Shown here piece after piece: positions 34,411 through 44,878 of a DNA stretch of 64,000 nucleotides; position 1 is the first letter of the stretch, and each line of letters opens with the position of its first letter. This stretch comes from Turnera subulata (lineage: Eukaryota > Streptophyta > Magnoliopsida > Malpighiales > Passifloraceae): NCBI GenBank assembly GCA_028386065.3, contig JAKUCV010004535.1, positions 14,594 to 78,593 of the forward strand. The letters are read 5' to 3'. The notes under the pieces were generated by a model. The model saw only the letters and a list, made by a program, of their open reading frames with translations. It was not told the DNA's origin and did not search any database. Both the position numbers and the translations under genes were made by a program.

Positions 34411-35125
34411 AAATTAAAATTTTAGGAATCTCATATGCATTTTGTACAGAGGTCGACTTTAAACAAGAAGACCAGTTGTTTCTTCCTTTAATTAATTAAG
34501 CAATGTATGGTATTTTAGGTGTTCAAGGATTTGTTGGAGCCAATTGATGATGTTCATGGAGGAGTAATAGAATGTATGAAACAAATTACTATAAATAATA
34601 AATTATCCCACAAAGTACAAATTACTATTACAATTTACAAGGGAGGGAAGCTTCCATGGTTTTGTCCAACACGAAATCGAATCGAGCCCAATTACTGGTT
34701 TATTAAGGCTCACTAAAATCCTTAATCCACGAGGAGGGCCCAGATCCTTCTAGAAATTGGAAACCAGTCATATCCAAATTAGAAACTAAAATAAACTACT
34801 TTTTTTTTGTATAAAAATATACCCTTCCCTTCAGAATTGAAGAAGATTTCTTCATCAACAATCCAGACAGAAAACAAAAATCTTGTTATCAAAAAAAAGA
34901 AAACAAAAATCTTATATTCAACAATCAACATTCAACAACATAAAAAAATCCAACCCATCAAATTCCAAATTCATTACCTTAGCGGACGCGGAGAACAACC
35001 GCCTACACCGTCAATATAAAATCGAGAGAGGAAGAAGATACAGAACCTATAAATTAAATATCAGGAGAAGAGATATTACTTGGAGGAAGTCGATAATTAA
35101 CGAGAGCGAGATTGTAAGTTGTAAG
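34411..35125. other. Upstream region of the UFD1-like fragment
   Basis: No gene was recognised in 34411-34800. From about 34800 the sequence is A-rich and looks like promoter and 5' untranslated leader. A short frame at 34519-34716 matches nothing I know. Confidence 0.4.
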
Positions 35126-35347
35126 ATGGATTTCGAGCTTAGAAGAGCGAGGGAGAAGCTGGAGAAGGAGCAGAAAGAGAGGAAAGACAGAGCAAAATTG
35201 AAACTTGAAAGAGAAAGGAAGGCCAAAGAAGAGGCCAGGAAGCAAAGAGAAGCCCTTGAAGCCGCCCAGAGATCTCGCAGGCTTGATGCCCTTCATGCGT
35301 TGAGGATGCTCCTGATTTTTGGGTCCGGTGGTTGTGGTGTTGGTTGA
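35126..35347 (+). pseudogene. 5' fragment of a UFD1-like (PRLI-interacting factor K type) gene
   Basis: The frame starts MDFELRRAREKLEKEQ and continues with a charged helix (KLKLERERKAKEEARKQ) to QRSRRLDA, the N-terminus typical of plant UFD1-domain proteins like PRLI-interacting factor K. After about 55 residues similarity ends abruptly and the frame stops at residue 73 with unrelated LIFGSGGCGVG. The UFD1 domain and zinc fingers are missing, so this is a truncated gene copy. UFD1 family proteins act with CDC48 in ubiquitin-dependent degradation, but this fragment lacks every domain needed for that. Identification is from memory of the family. Confidence 0.7.
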
Positions 35348-36415
35348 CGTTTGATGTTTGATGTTATTCGACTTGATCGCTTGTTGAGTGCATTGTCATA
35401 CTTTCATTTGCATTTTTTTTTTATCTTGCACCTACTTTAAATTGATGGATTGATTATTCAGATTTAAGGCTGATCTATTTGATTTAATTGCTGTTGATGG
35501 CTAGATTCTTGAATAGGACATGGCCATGCGCATCTCAATCTCACTATAATCTTGATGGTTGCGCTTGTATTTGTAAGTAAGGTTGATTTGGAAGGATGTG
35601 ATGCATTAGATGAGGCTGGTTTCTTACAACATAGAATTGGGCACTTCTTTTGGCGTGTCCTGAGAAAGAGTATATTCGTTGTCTTAATTTGGCTTGGCCT
35701 TTTTCTCTTCTCCGCCACCCTCTTTCCCTGAAAATTTGATGGGGGTTCTGGTGGCAATTGACTTGGGTTTGATACTTTCCTGTTTAGGAAAAGTGTTCTA
35801 TTCATTCGGATTGTATCGCATGCCATGCGCAAAAGAGCAGACCATTAGAATCCTTCGGATACTCAATTGCTGTTTTGACACTGGTGTTTCTACCTATGCC
35901 GTTGTGGCATAATACTGTTAGTCCTTGTTTTAAAATTGTTACAAAAGTCATAAAGCGATGGAGGAAAACAAAATTCTTCACATCCGTATGTCCCTTTTTT
36001 GACCTAACTTACTATTTGTGTTAAAATCTCTTCTGAATTTGTCAGCCTTGCAAAAAATTCACACATTCGAAACACGAGGTATAATAGGTTGTTTAAATTG
36101 TTCTACAGTATAGATGCTCTCATCTGACCTAGCCAAAAATGTATCATGGCCACTTTATTGTCATTAAGATGAGGGCGTTAACAATTGAGATGTAAAATCT
36201 TAAATATGTAATAAATAGTTTGTTCTTCTTCTGTCTTACATTTTTATGCATCACCGTTCCTTTCTTAAGTTTTTCGTACATAAGGTCTTTACTTACTGTC
36301 TTATTATAATCATAAATTGAGAGTTTATATCACCAATATGACTATTTTCTCCTTTGAGGCCTTATCCATCAGTCATCAAATACTTGTTATTTAGATTCTT
36401 TCTATATGATTGCAG
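35348..36415. other. Intron-like sequence between two gene fragments
   Basis: AT-rich, no convincing exon. The expected upstream TBC exons were searched for by eye and not found. Confidence 0.4.
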
Positions 36416-38934
36416 GATCTTCCACGAACCTTTCCAGGTCATCCATGGTTAGACACCCCAGAGGGTCATGCTGCTCTCCGGCGCGTCCTTGTTGGGTATT
36501 CTTTCCACGATTCTGATGTTGGCTATTGCCAGGTGGGTATTTAGTTGGCTTAACTTTCTGTAAACAATGGCAGCACAACAATGTTATACACTGAGAAGAT
36601 ATGATATAAACTGCTTAAAAAGTCTTTTCCATGTTGCACATTGCATAACACTTTGGCCCCCTTTCTGATTTCTGCCTTCCTTGTGATTGTTGTGTCTTAT
36701 TTTTTTTAGTCGCTATCCATAATGATCACAGTGTGCCCTAATTTTAGGTTTGGCGGCAAATGCTTGAACTTTTAGTGTAATGTTCTGCTAAGTGGTCCTA
36801 GCAACCGAACAAAATGTATCTTTTGCAGTTCCAGTGCATATAATTCTATATTTCTAGGATTCTTCTATTAGTCTTTACTAGAAGGGCAAAGTTGTCTAAA
36901 ACTTGATAGGGGTAAGCTGCAATAGGTGGCAGCAGTTGATCCAAACCTCGAACTGAAAAATGAAATAACTTGTAGCAAAGCTCCTAAAATGCCCAAGCAA
37001 GGGACTCTTATTATTGTTTGTAGCAAAGCTCCTAAAATGCCCAAGCAAGGGACTCTTATTATTGTTTGGTGGTACTTCGCACCTTGTTCTCTTCAAGTAT
37101 GCTGCTTAGTTATAAGGACATTCTTTTCATTTGAAATTCATATGCCATACTCTTATTGTATGCGCGTGGGATGTTTTCTGCCAGTAATTCTGTCTCTTCT
37201 GGGTATACTAGTCATAGGTTTTCCACATTGTTTTCTTTTCTTTTCCTCTTCACTATTGCATTTATCTTGTACATAATCAATCCTCATAATTGCTGTTTAC
37301 TTGTGTTTTCTCTGATAGTATTCCATGCAAGCAATAGTATCCTATTACTACCAAAAAAGTAATAGTATCATATATCCCAAGCTCCCACGTTGGAGTTATA
37401 TATTATCTGCTATGCATCTTGTAGTACTTATATACTCCTTGTCTGGTTTGTAGTTGTCACAGCTTATCTGCAGAGATTTTTTGGTGATCATTTGGTAAAA
37501 TGTGAAAGGTATCGTTTTTGTGAACAGAAGTAAACCTTTGCTTTTATATGGACAAAATACTTGGCATGTGGATCTCTGTGTCGGACTTATTCATCAGATA
37601 TGTCTGCGCTTTTTTTATTATTGCTTTGGAAGGAATGGTTGTCTTTTGACAATTGATTCAAGGAGCCCAAACATAGGTTTTAGATGTCTACATGCTTTCT
37701 CCTTCAATACGAACAGATTTGTGCTAAGTTTGTATAGTCAATTTTTCAGTTTGCTGTTCTGATTTTTGTGAGAGAATTAACACTATTCTCTGTGCAGGGC
37801 CTAAATTATGTTGCAGCATTGCTTTTGCTTGTGATGAAAACAGAGGAAGATGCTTTGGATGTTGGCCGTCCTACTAGAAAATGGCTTGGTAAATGACTGC
37901 TACACAACTGTCCTTTCAGGCTGTCATGTTGAACAAAGATTTGCTTCAGAAAAAGTGCCCAAGGTCTGTATGATGACTTGGCTGATTGAGCTTCTGTTTA
38001 ATGGTTGTATTTTGTTAAAAATTTGAGGAGAAAAATGCAGGCTATGTGCTCATCTGGAAGAATTGGAATTTGATGTATCCCTAGTAGCCACCGATTGGTT
38101 CATATGCCTCTTCTCTAAGAGCTTGCCTTCAGAGGTTAGAACCATGCTTTGCCCGTCTCTCCTACATGCCTCTGTCCTGTACAAGTTTCATATGTTTTCT
38201 CATGAATATAGAAATCTTGGAGTGTTCTTTGATTCCTAATAATCCTTCTATGTTCTGGGTCCTATTTTGCAGACCACACTTCGTGTGTGGGATGTCCTTT
38301 TCTATGAAGGGGCGAAGGTTCTTTTCCATGTAGCTTTGGCCATATTTAAGGTGCCAGTTCCTTTTCACAACACTTAACTTCTCAATGCTATTTTTAATGT
38401 GAATTTAGATAAATATTTTGTTTAGTATAATTTTAGATAAATGTTGGAAAGACATTAAGTTGATGACTTGGAATTGCAGATGAAGGAAAACGAGCTACTT
38501 CTAACACATCATGTTGGTGATGTAATATACATATTACAGCAAACTACGCACCACCTCTTTGATCCCGACGAACTATTGACGGTAAGACCAATCAGTACTC
38601 GCTTTCCCATTTTCACTTCTCCTTTCATTGCATAATATGAATATATGCATATAGTTTTATCCCTCAGTTGTTTTGAGGTGTCACTTCCCAATTTGTAGAT
38701 TGGACTTGGTAATGATGTGATCATGAACATGAACAACCAAAACAACTTCCCCAATTGCCAAAAAGATGTATTGAGACTTTGTAAATGTAAATGTTGCAGG
38801 TGGCTTTTGATAAGATTGGTTCAATGACAACCAACACTCTATCAAAGCAGAGGAAGAAACAGGAGCCGGCAGTGCTTGCGGAGCTTGACCAGAGGCTGAG
38901 AAGACTGAACTCCATCAAAGTGGATGACAAGTAG
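36416..38934 (+). pseudogene. Truncated, frameshifted TBC-domain (Rab-GAP) pseudogene
   Basis: Six exons with proper GT-AG borders are visible: 36416-36532, 37798-37963, 38041-38134, 38273-38350, 38480-38581 and 38800-38934. They encode DLPRTFPGHPWLDTPEGH, GYCQGLNYVAALLL, FDVSLVATDWF, RVWDVLFYEGAKVLFH and a C-terminal charged tail ending in VDDK. This is the second half of a plant TBC1-type Rab GTPase-activating protein. The N-terminal part with the catalytic Arg region is missing. Exon 2 has a 2-base deletion at the usual DAFWMLAVLLEN motif (about 37858) and an 11-base or so deletion after CHVEQ (about 37936), which do not restore the frame. Function is therefore lost, although exon borders remain clean. 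Confidence 0.9.
36972..37067 (+). repeat. Perfect 48-bp tandem duplication
   Basis: Two identical 48-base units (36972-37019, 37020-37067), each starting GTAGCAAAGCTCC, in an intron of the TBC pseudogene. Confidence 0.95.
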
Positions 38935-39467
38935 CATCTAGTTGTGAAAATGGGTTAAAAAATATGACCCCTAAGTACATTCCTACCAGGTGCTTGTTTC
39001 TATGAAGATGAACATTTTCACTAGTCCCTTTCTCTTTTTTTCTTCTAATCTTATGGCTGGGAGGAAGATCGAGACCGGTGAGGTGCCGATGAAGAGCATC
39101 TGTTGTCTTGTCTCCCTGGATGGGGTAGTGGGTGGCTCAGTGTAAATGTGGCTTTGCTGTGACATGCAAGTGTAACACAAAAAGTTGAAATGGAAGTCAG
39201 GGCATTGCTGGCTTGGTGATGCCCTGAGATTTTTATTTCTTCATTGAGAAGGAATAAATTGATGCGCGCTTTCTGTTTTCTAGGTTAGAATGAAGGGCCT
39301 TTGATATATATGATATGAGTGCAGGAAGAAGAAAGAATTTCATTAAACGGTTAAAAGTTATCTGTGGGCTGTGGCCTGTGGGTACTTTCACACCAAATAT
39401 CCAGTATAGTACGAAGTGTTTGAGAGTGGATTAAAACTATAGATAAAATCTATAGCTATAACTAAAG
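38935..39467. other. TBC 3' flank
   Basis: The 3' untranslated-like region. Sequence near 39410-39460 (GAGAGTGGATTAAAACTATA) resembles the left flank of X1 near 14490, so this flank was duplicated. Confidence 0.4.
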
Positions 39468-39690
39468 CCAGTATGGCCATCGTTTCTTTAACAGCCAAGG
39501 CTTCGGTTGCTAAGGAGGAGTTGGCATAATTCTTTTTTGCAAAACCGTCAATTAATCTTCTTCCTTTATGATTCCTGTAGCAAATACCAATCCCACCTTC
39601 CCTTCCATCTTTCTCAGAAGCATCATCTATGTTAACTTTATTCTCGTCATGACTAGGCTTCTTCTATTTTATGCTTGTACCAGGGCCCTA
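39468..39690 (-). pseudogene. RNase H-like (RVT_3) relic, copy 2
   Basis: The minus strand reads NKVNIDDASEKDGREGGIGI, then CYRNHKGRRLIDGFAKKNYA and SSLATEALAVKETMA in one frame. This is the RNase H-like domain (RVT_3) common in plant non-LTR elements: the EALAVKE motif carries the conserved Glu. The reverse transcriptase is absent. It forms a direct repeat with 34031-34410 around the TBC pseudogene. Confidence 0.75.
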
Positions 39691-40158
39691 AAATTAATGA
39701 AAAAAATAATAGAAGTATGAGAAATCTTTTGTAAAATTAGGAAAAAAAAATGAATGTATAAATAAATTAAAAAGTTTCGGGAAGAATTAAAAAGCAGGGG
39801 AGAAGCTTATTTAAAAATTCACAGAAAAGGAGGATCAGATCAGATTTTATTTTTGTGATGTGATATCGTATATTACATTATAAGTAATTACCAATCACAT
39901 TAGCTTTATTGGGCAGATTGTGATCCATAAATGGAGAATTTCTATTTAGCGGGGGCCCAAACGGGTGAAGCAATTGATTGTTGCAGGATCCCTAATCCCC
40001 TTTTTTCAATTAAATTTATTTCTTCTAGACATTAATGCTTCAAATCAATACTCTAATCCTTAGTGGTTAAGTCTTCACCAAATCAGATTTACATACAGGC
40101 CAGTAGGAGAATCAAAAACCAACCGGCCAGTAGGAGAATCAAATCAATCATTGGAGAG
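39691..40158. other. F-box upstream region
   Basis: No gene. A direct duplication of GGCCAGTAGGAGAATCAAA lies at 40099-40144 just before the start codon. A partial copy of this flank is found at 42840-42925. Confidence 0.5.
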
Positions 40159-41316
40159 ATGGCAGAGGCAAAGGAATTGTTGTTGGAGGAACTGATGATG
40201 GATATCTTGTTAAGGTTGCCCATGAAATCTGTGGTGCGATTCAGGTGTGTTTCCACTTCCTGGTGCACTCTCCTTTCTGACCCACATTTCATTTTTAAGA
40301 ATTTTCTCTTATGCTCCAATGATGATGATGATGATGATGTTATTGATGGTATCGAGAATAACAAGAATTCTTCATATATGTTGTTGACGTACACTGATGC
40401 CACTACTATGAAATTTATGTATGCTTTGTTGAGTCAAGACACACTTGATGTATGCCTCACAAAAGATTTCCCACATCGGATGTACATTGTGGGTAGCTGC
40501 AATGGGTTGGTTTGTTTGTGTTCTTTTGAAGTCTATACTATATGGAATCCTGCTACTGATGAAACAAAAGTTGTACCGGAGTTCCAAGTCATCCGTCCAC
40601 CGAGCACAAGGGCAAGCACGAGCAACCATGGTTTTGGCTTCGATCCCAAAACGAATGACTACAAAATAGTCAGAATCGTGGATCTCCACCTCGATATCGA
40701 CGGTTACAACTATGCTGACGACAGGTATCGTGAAGCTCAGGTATACAGCCTAAAGAATGATTCATGGAAAATACTTGATGATGCCTTTTTCCCATCTGTG
40801 GAGGGCACTCCCCTCTGGATTCTAACTTATTCATATGGTATCGAAACAAATGGTGCATTATATTGGGTCGCTATTGGAGAAGAGAGCCATGACACTCTTG
40901 TATCATTTGATATTAGTAGCGAAGAGTTCAAACATTTTCAGCTTCCTGATTTTGCCATTCTTGGCTGTATTGAAGATGGGGACTGCATAACGCTTCTATC
41001 GTTCAACAATGCCTTGGCAATGGTTGTCGCTGACGAGGTAAGCGTAGATAAACCCTTGAACATATGGGTGTGGTTTGAAAATGGTGTTAAACAGTCCTGG
41101 ACCAAATTATTCTCCTTTCCTAGACTCAGTCTCAAAGCGAAATGGGCACTTGGACGTGCAAGAAATGGGGAGATATTTTTGGAGACAGGTGTTGGGGAAT
41201 TGTTTATATTCAACCCAATTACACAAGAATATAAGGATGTTCAGGTAGTTGGAACAAACTATGAATTCCAGGTTGTTCCTTATAAGGCCACTGGGGTTTC
41301 ACCACTAGGAGTCTAA
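40159..41316 (+). CDS. SLF-like F-box protein with F-box-associated domain
   Basis: A single-exon frame of 385 residues starting MAEAKELL; upstream in-frame codons lack an ATG. Residues 8-50 are an F-box (ELMMDILLRLPMKSVVRF, then CVSTSWCTLL). The F-box binds SKP1 in an SCF ubiquitin ligase. Residues about 100-330 are an F-box-associated domain of the SLF/SFB type: VGSCNGLVCL, IWNPATDETKVVPE, GFGFDPKTNDYKIVRIV, EAQVYSLKNDSWK, NGALYWVA, LVSFDISSEEF. A run of six Asp (about 59-64) comes from a GAT repeat. Intronless SLF-like genes are typical at RNase-based self-incompatibility loci, where they mark foreign S-RNases in pollen for degradation, but many such genes act elsewhere. A T2 RNase gene lies 3.6 kb downstream on the same strand. 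Intact, no frameshift seen. Confidence 0.9.
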   Translation: MAEAKELLLEELMMDILLRLPMKSVVRFRCVSTSWCTLLSDPHFIFKNFLLCSNDDDDDDVIDGIENNKNSSYMLLTYTDATTMKFMYALLSQDTLDVCLTKDFPHRMYIVGSCNGLVCLCSFEVYTIWNPATDETKVVPEFQVIRPPSTRASTSNHGFGFDPKTNDYKIVRIVDLHLDIDGYNYADDRYREAQVYSLKNDSWKILDDAFFPSVEGTPLWILTYSYGIETNGALYWVAIGEESHDTLVSFDISSEEFKHFQLPDFAILGCIEDGDCITLLSFNNALAMVVADEVSVDKPLNIWVWFENGVKQSWTKLFSFPRLSLKAKWALGRARNGEIFLETGVGELFIFNPITQEYKDVQVVGTNYEFQVVPYKATGVSPLGV

Positions 41317-42599
41317 GGGGAGTTGAACTTAACTTGAGAAGGAGGTGTTTTCATAGTACGAAGCTCTATTCTCTTATCCAATGCTTCATGCTTATGCTAC
41401 TGTGGGGGTGTGTGTCAGTTTTCTGTTGCTTTTACCTGTGTAATTTTGTGAACTGAAATACAACTAAAACTCTTGGGTATCGATTTGGAACCTATTTGAT
41501 TCATCATTAATTTAGTATTTGTTTATGATTCTGAACTCGGTTTCAGGGTCACATAAACACATGATTTATTCAAATTTTTATTTAATTATCCCACCGAAAT
41601 GCTTTTTTCAGTATAGATTTTTTTTTTTTTTTGGTTTAATCCACCAAATTTCGTATATGCATTACCTTCCTGGAATTGCTACTCTTTCGGCGCCGTCTTA
41701 GCCTTCCCTGACTAGAATAGCCACTTTTTGAAAGACAACAAAATAAAGAATAAAGAGAAATATCGGCTTGTAATTCATTGACACTCTTGTGTCAAAAGCA
41801 TAAGAGGGGTGAGGTCTCGGATTCGTGTCTCACTCTCCTCGACTAGTATAAAAAAAAAAGAATAAAGAGAAATATCGTAATTAAAATTTAAACTGTAAGG
41901 AGAGAATGACAAGAAGTCGAGAAGCCGTTCGAACCCACGTCAAGGCTAGGAAGAAAATGTCACTGCACTGAGCAGAACCACTTCATTCAAGAACTAGAAG
42001 ATAACAAGAAATGGCGTGGGAATGAATGACAATGAGATATGAAAATAGTCAAAAGAACTTTGAAAATAGAGGAAGGAAATGTGAAGAAGACATCCACAAG
42101 TGAACCTTGACAACAAAACACAAGCGGGACCGAGGGAGTGATCTTTTCCCATCTTATGGATGGAGTGCGAACACGACGACGTCGTGCTGAATGACATGCC
42201 ACACGAACGAGTAATTTCTAACTATATGGGTTTGACATTCCTATACTGGGCCTCTTGCTCTATGCCCACTTTATGATGCATTATTTCCCTTTTGTTGATG
42301 ACCCAACAGCGTGCGGTATAGTCCGTCCCATAACAAAAAAGGGTTAGTCTATGGAAGTATTAAGGACTTTTTATAGAAAAGAAGGAACAAGATTTGAGGA
42401 TGTAATTAGTCTTCTTCTTTTAATTGGACAAGAAAAAAAATAATGAAGAAATGGTATTAACAGAGGAATAATAGTTAAGCTAATAAAAGGTAATCGTAAG
42501 AGAAGATAAAAATAGAAGTTTTGGCTTCATTTAAATAGAATCTTCGTAACATGATTCGCCGCATTATGCAAATCATGTACATAGCTAGACAAAATAGTT
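41317..42599. other. F-box 3' flank and intergenic sequence
   Basis: The 3' untranslated part extends to about 41640 and is partly duplicated at 42930-43180. The rest has no recognisable gene. A repeated AAAGAATAAAGAGAAATATCG (41746, 41859) brackets a 110-bp segment containing a tRNA-B-box-like GGTCTCGGATTCG. Confidence 0.4.
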
Positions 42600-43180
42600 C
42601 TTGTAGAAAGTACCAAGAAAAGGAAAACCAGGATCGCTTGGTAACCAATACAACTTTCCAGTCTTCCCCAATTGCCAAAAAGATGCATTGCGACTTTTGT
42701 GAAATGTAAATGTTGCAGGTGGCTTTTGATAAGATTGGTTCAATGACAGCCAACACTCTATCATCAAAGCAGAGGAAGAATTTGGCTGCATGGGTATTAG
42801 GTGGCTGGCGTTAGCTTTTGCTTAGGCAGATTGAGACCCATATCCTTAGTGGTTAAGTCTTCCCCAAATCAAATTTACATACCAAAGCCTCAGGCCAGTT
42901 GGAGAACACCAAAAACCAACAGCGTCGACGTTACTCTGTAGCTTTTATGTTATGTTTCGTGAACTGAAATACAACCAATTAAAGCTTTTGGGTATCAATT
43001 TGGAACCTATTTGATTCGCATAGTTAGCTGAGTTAGCTCATCATTAAATTTGGTATTTGCTTATGATTCTGAACTTGATTTCAGGGTCACATAAACACAT
43101 ATAATTTATTCCCCACCACCGAAATGCTTTATTCAGTATAGTCTTTCTTTTCTTTTTTTTTGGTTTAATCCACCAAATTT
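42600..43180 (+). pseudogene. Decayed second copy of the TBC end/F-box flank block
   Basis: Three pieces are collinear with the block upstream. 42655-42785 matches the last TBC intron and exon (38738-38865). 42838-42925 matches the F-box upstream flank (40055-40140). 42935-43180 matches the F-box 3' flank (41415-41640). The F-box coding sequence itself is absent. So a tandem duplicate has lost the gene by two internal deletions. Confidence 0.8.
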
Positions 43181-43819
43181 CATTTTTGGCAATGTTAAGG
43201 CACGAATAAATGAAGGGAAAGCCTGCAGTTTTTTTTTCTCAGAGGTTGGTTTTGGAAATGAGGGTAGGAATAGCTAAAATTGAGATCAAAGACCCATAAA
43301 CGAAAGAAACTATTATAAACAAGTAATTCTCTTCGGGGATAATCCGACACACCAATAATGTATCATCAGAGTTAATAGATTCAACGGAAAGAAAGGAAAA
43401 GAAAAGGGAAATGAGGAGCCAAAATTTGACCAGTGATATTGGCATCCTTGCCCCGCACATCTCAATATATAGAAACCACGATCAACTCCCAACAAATAAA
43501 TGCATGATGGAGTCGAACGTGGTCCGTGGCATGGCAGTTGTGTTTTAGTTCTTTGATATTTTCACTTCTCATAAGCTCTAATCGATATCCCTACTAGTAA
43601 AAAATAATGTGCCAAGTGCACCTACTGTACCATAACTCGTCTATCACACTAGTGTTATAATTAAGATCCGGACGCATCTCTCATTTCAACTCGATTCATC
43701 AGAAATCGGCTTTCCATCACCAAATCCAAAGTTTTGAATTTTTTAAATAAGTAATTTGTTAAACTACCCTATAATTATATATAAGTACGTAGAATAGAAT
43801 TGCGGTGGCGTGATGTATG

Positions 43820-43896
<77 letters not shown>

Positions 43897-44801
43897 TTGT
43901 GTTAGCAAGATATGTAGAGAAGTTATGACTCTAGTAGGATCCCTATAATGATTGATCACGACCCCAAATGCCTTTATTTACATCCACTACCTCTAAGTCC
44001 TATCGCCAACTTAAACTGCTGCTGCAATATGCTATGCTGATATATATAATTAGAGACCTTAAAGTACTGTTGTGATATGCTGATATATATAATTGGAGAA
44101 TACCATTGTGTGAAGCCCCTGGTTTAAGCTCTCAAAACCGCTTGGATGCTATATATATATTGACATTGGGTTAATTGTGTTGGTACATTAGCAAGACATC
44201 TATATGTGACTCTTGGTGGGATGCCATAATTACCGATGTGTTTAAATGTCACGATAATGATATATAAAGCTACAAGGGTTATCTTTCTTAGCCTTGATCA
44301 GCTCCTTCCTTGTGTACTACAAACATTCCGTATCCAAATTAAGAGAGAGATCACACATCCTTTGACAAAATATAAAGAATACAACAGTGGTTTCGACTGG
44401 AGCCATTTGCAAATTAGCCCAATCAGTCAATAAGCCATCGTAACTAGCTGGAAGCCAAATGGAATATGTGGTAATTGCAATGGCATCTTCTTCTTCTCGT
44501 AGACTTTATAGTAAGCTAGTTTGCAAATTGCATCTGTCCCATTCAACCGACACACCAAGAATGTAATACATGCATCCTTAATAAGCATGGGTAGAATTTG
44601 GGGTTGAGTGGTTTTCTAAAGATTAAGGTTGCATGCAGGTTAGGTAGAAATCCTGCCCTAATTGGAGAATACCATAACAATTAACCCCAACCCTCCTTTA
44701 TTCTACCCATTCTGGGGAGCTCGTGGTATAAACTCTGAAAACCACGGTATTGTAGTGAGCCTAAGGAGGATTGTAGCATGCAATGGAGGATTTTATAGGC
44801 C
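43181..44801. other. Intergenic region upstream of the RNase gene
   Basis: AT-rich, no convincing gene. A frame at 43239-43460 (minus) has hydrophobic stretches but no family match. Related short blocks CATTGTGTTAGCAAGA and CATTAGCAAGACATC near 43900 and 44195 suggest an old local duplication. Confidence 0.4.
43821..43893. repeat. (TA)n microsatellite
   Basis: About 36 uninterrupted TA units. Confidence 0.98.
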
Positions 44802-44808
44802 TATAAAT
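44802..44808 (+). promoter_or_regulatory. Probable TATA box of the RNase gene
   Basis: TATAAAT lies 71 bases upstream of the ATG, in a spacing allowing a short 5' leader. No other strong candidate is nearby. Confidence 0.5.
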
Positions 44809-44878
44809 GCAGTGTTTCTCTTCCTGGATGATGCATTACAAGCACAAGCACAAAGTTTTTTTTTAAAAAAAAAAAAAA

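Noticed and set aside
36416..38934. A functional Rab-GAP gene
   Set aside because: N-terminal exons are absent and two deletions break the frame in exon 2.
40063..40158. N-terminal extension of the F-box protein
   Set aside because: The longer frame begins with GTG, not ATG; the first ATG in frame is at 40159, directly before the F-box.
41740..41960. A SINE
   Set aside because: B-box-like text and an A-run are present but no A box, target duplication or second copy was found.
43239..43460. Small hydrophobic protein on the minus strand
   Set aside because: No homology, no upstream signals, not repeated elsewhere.
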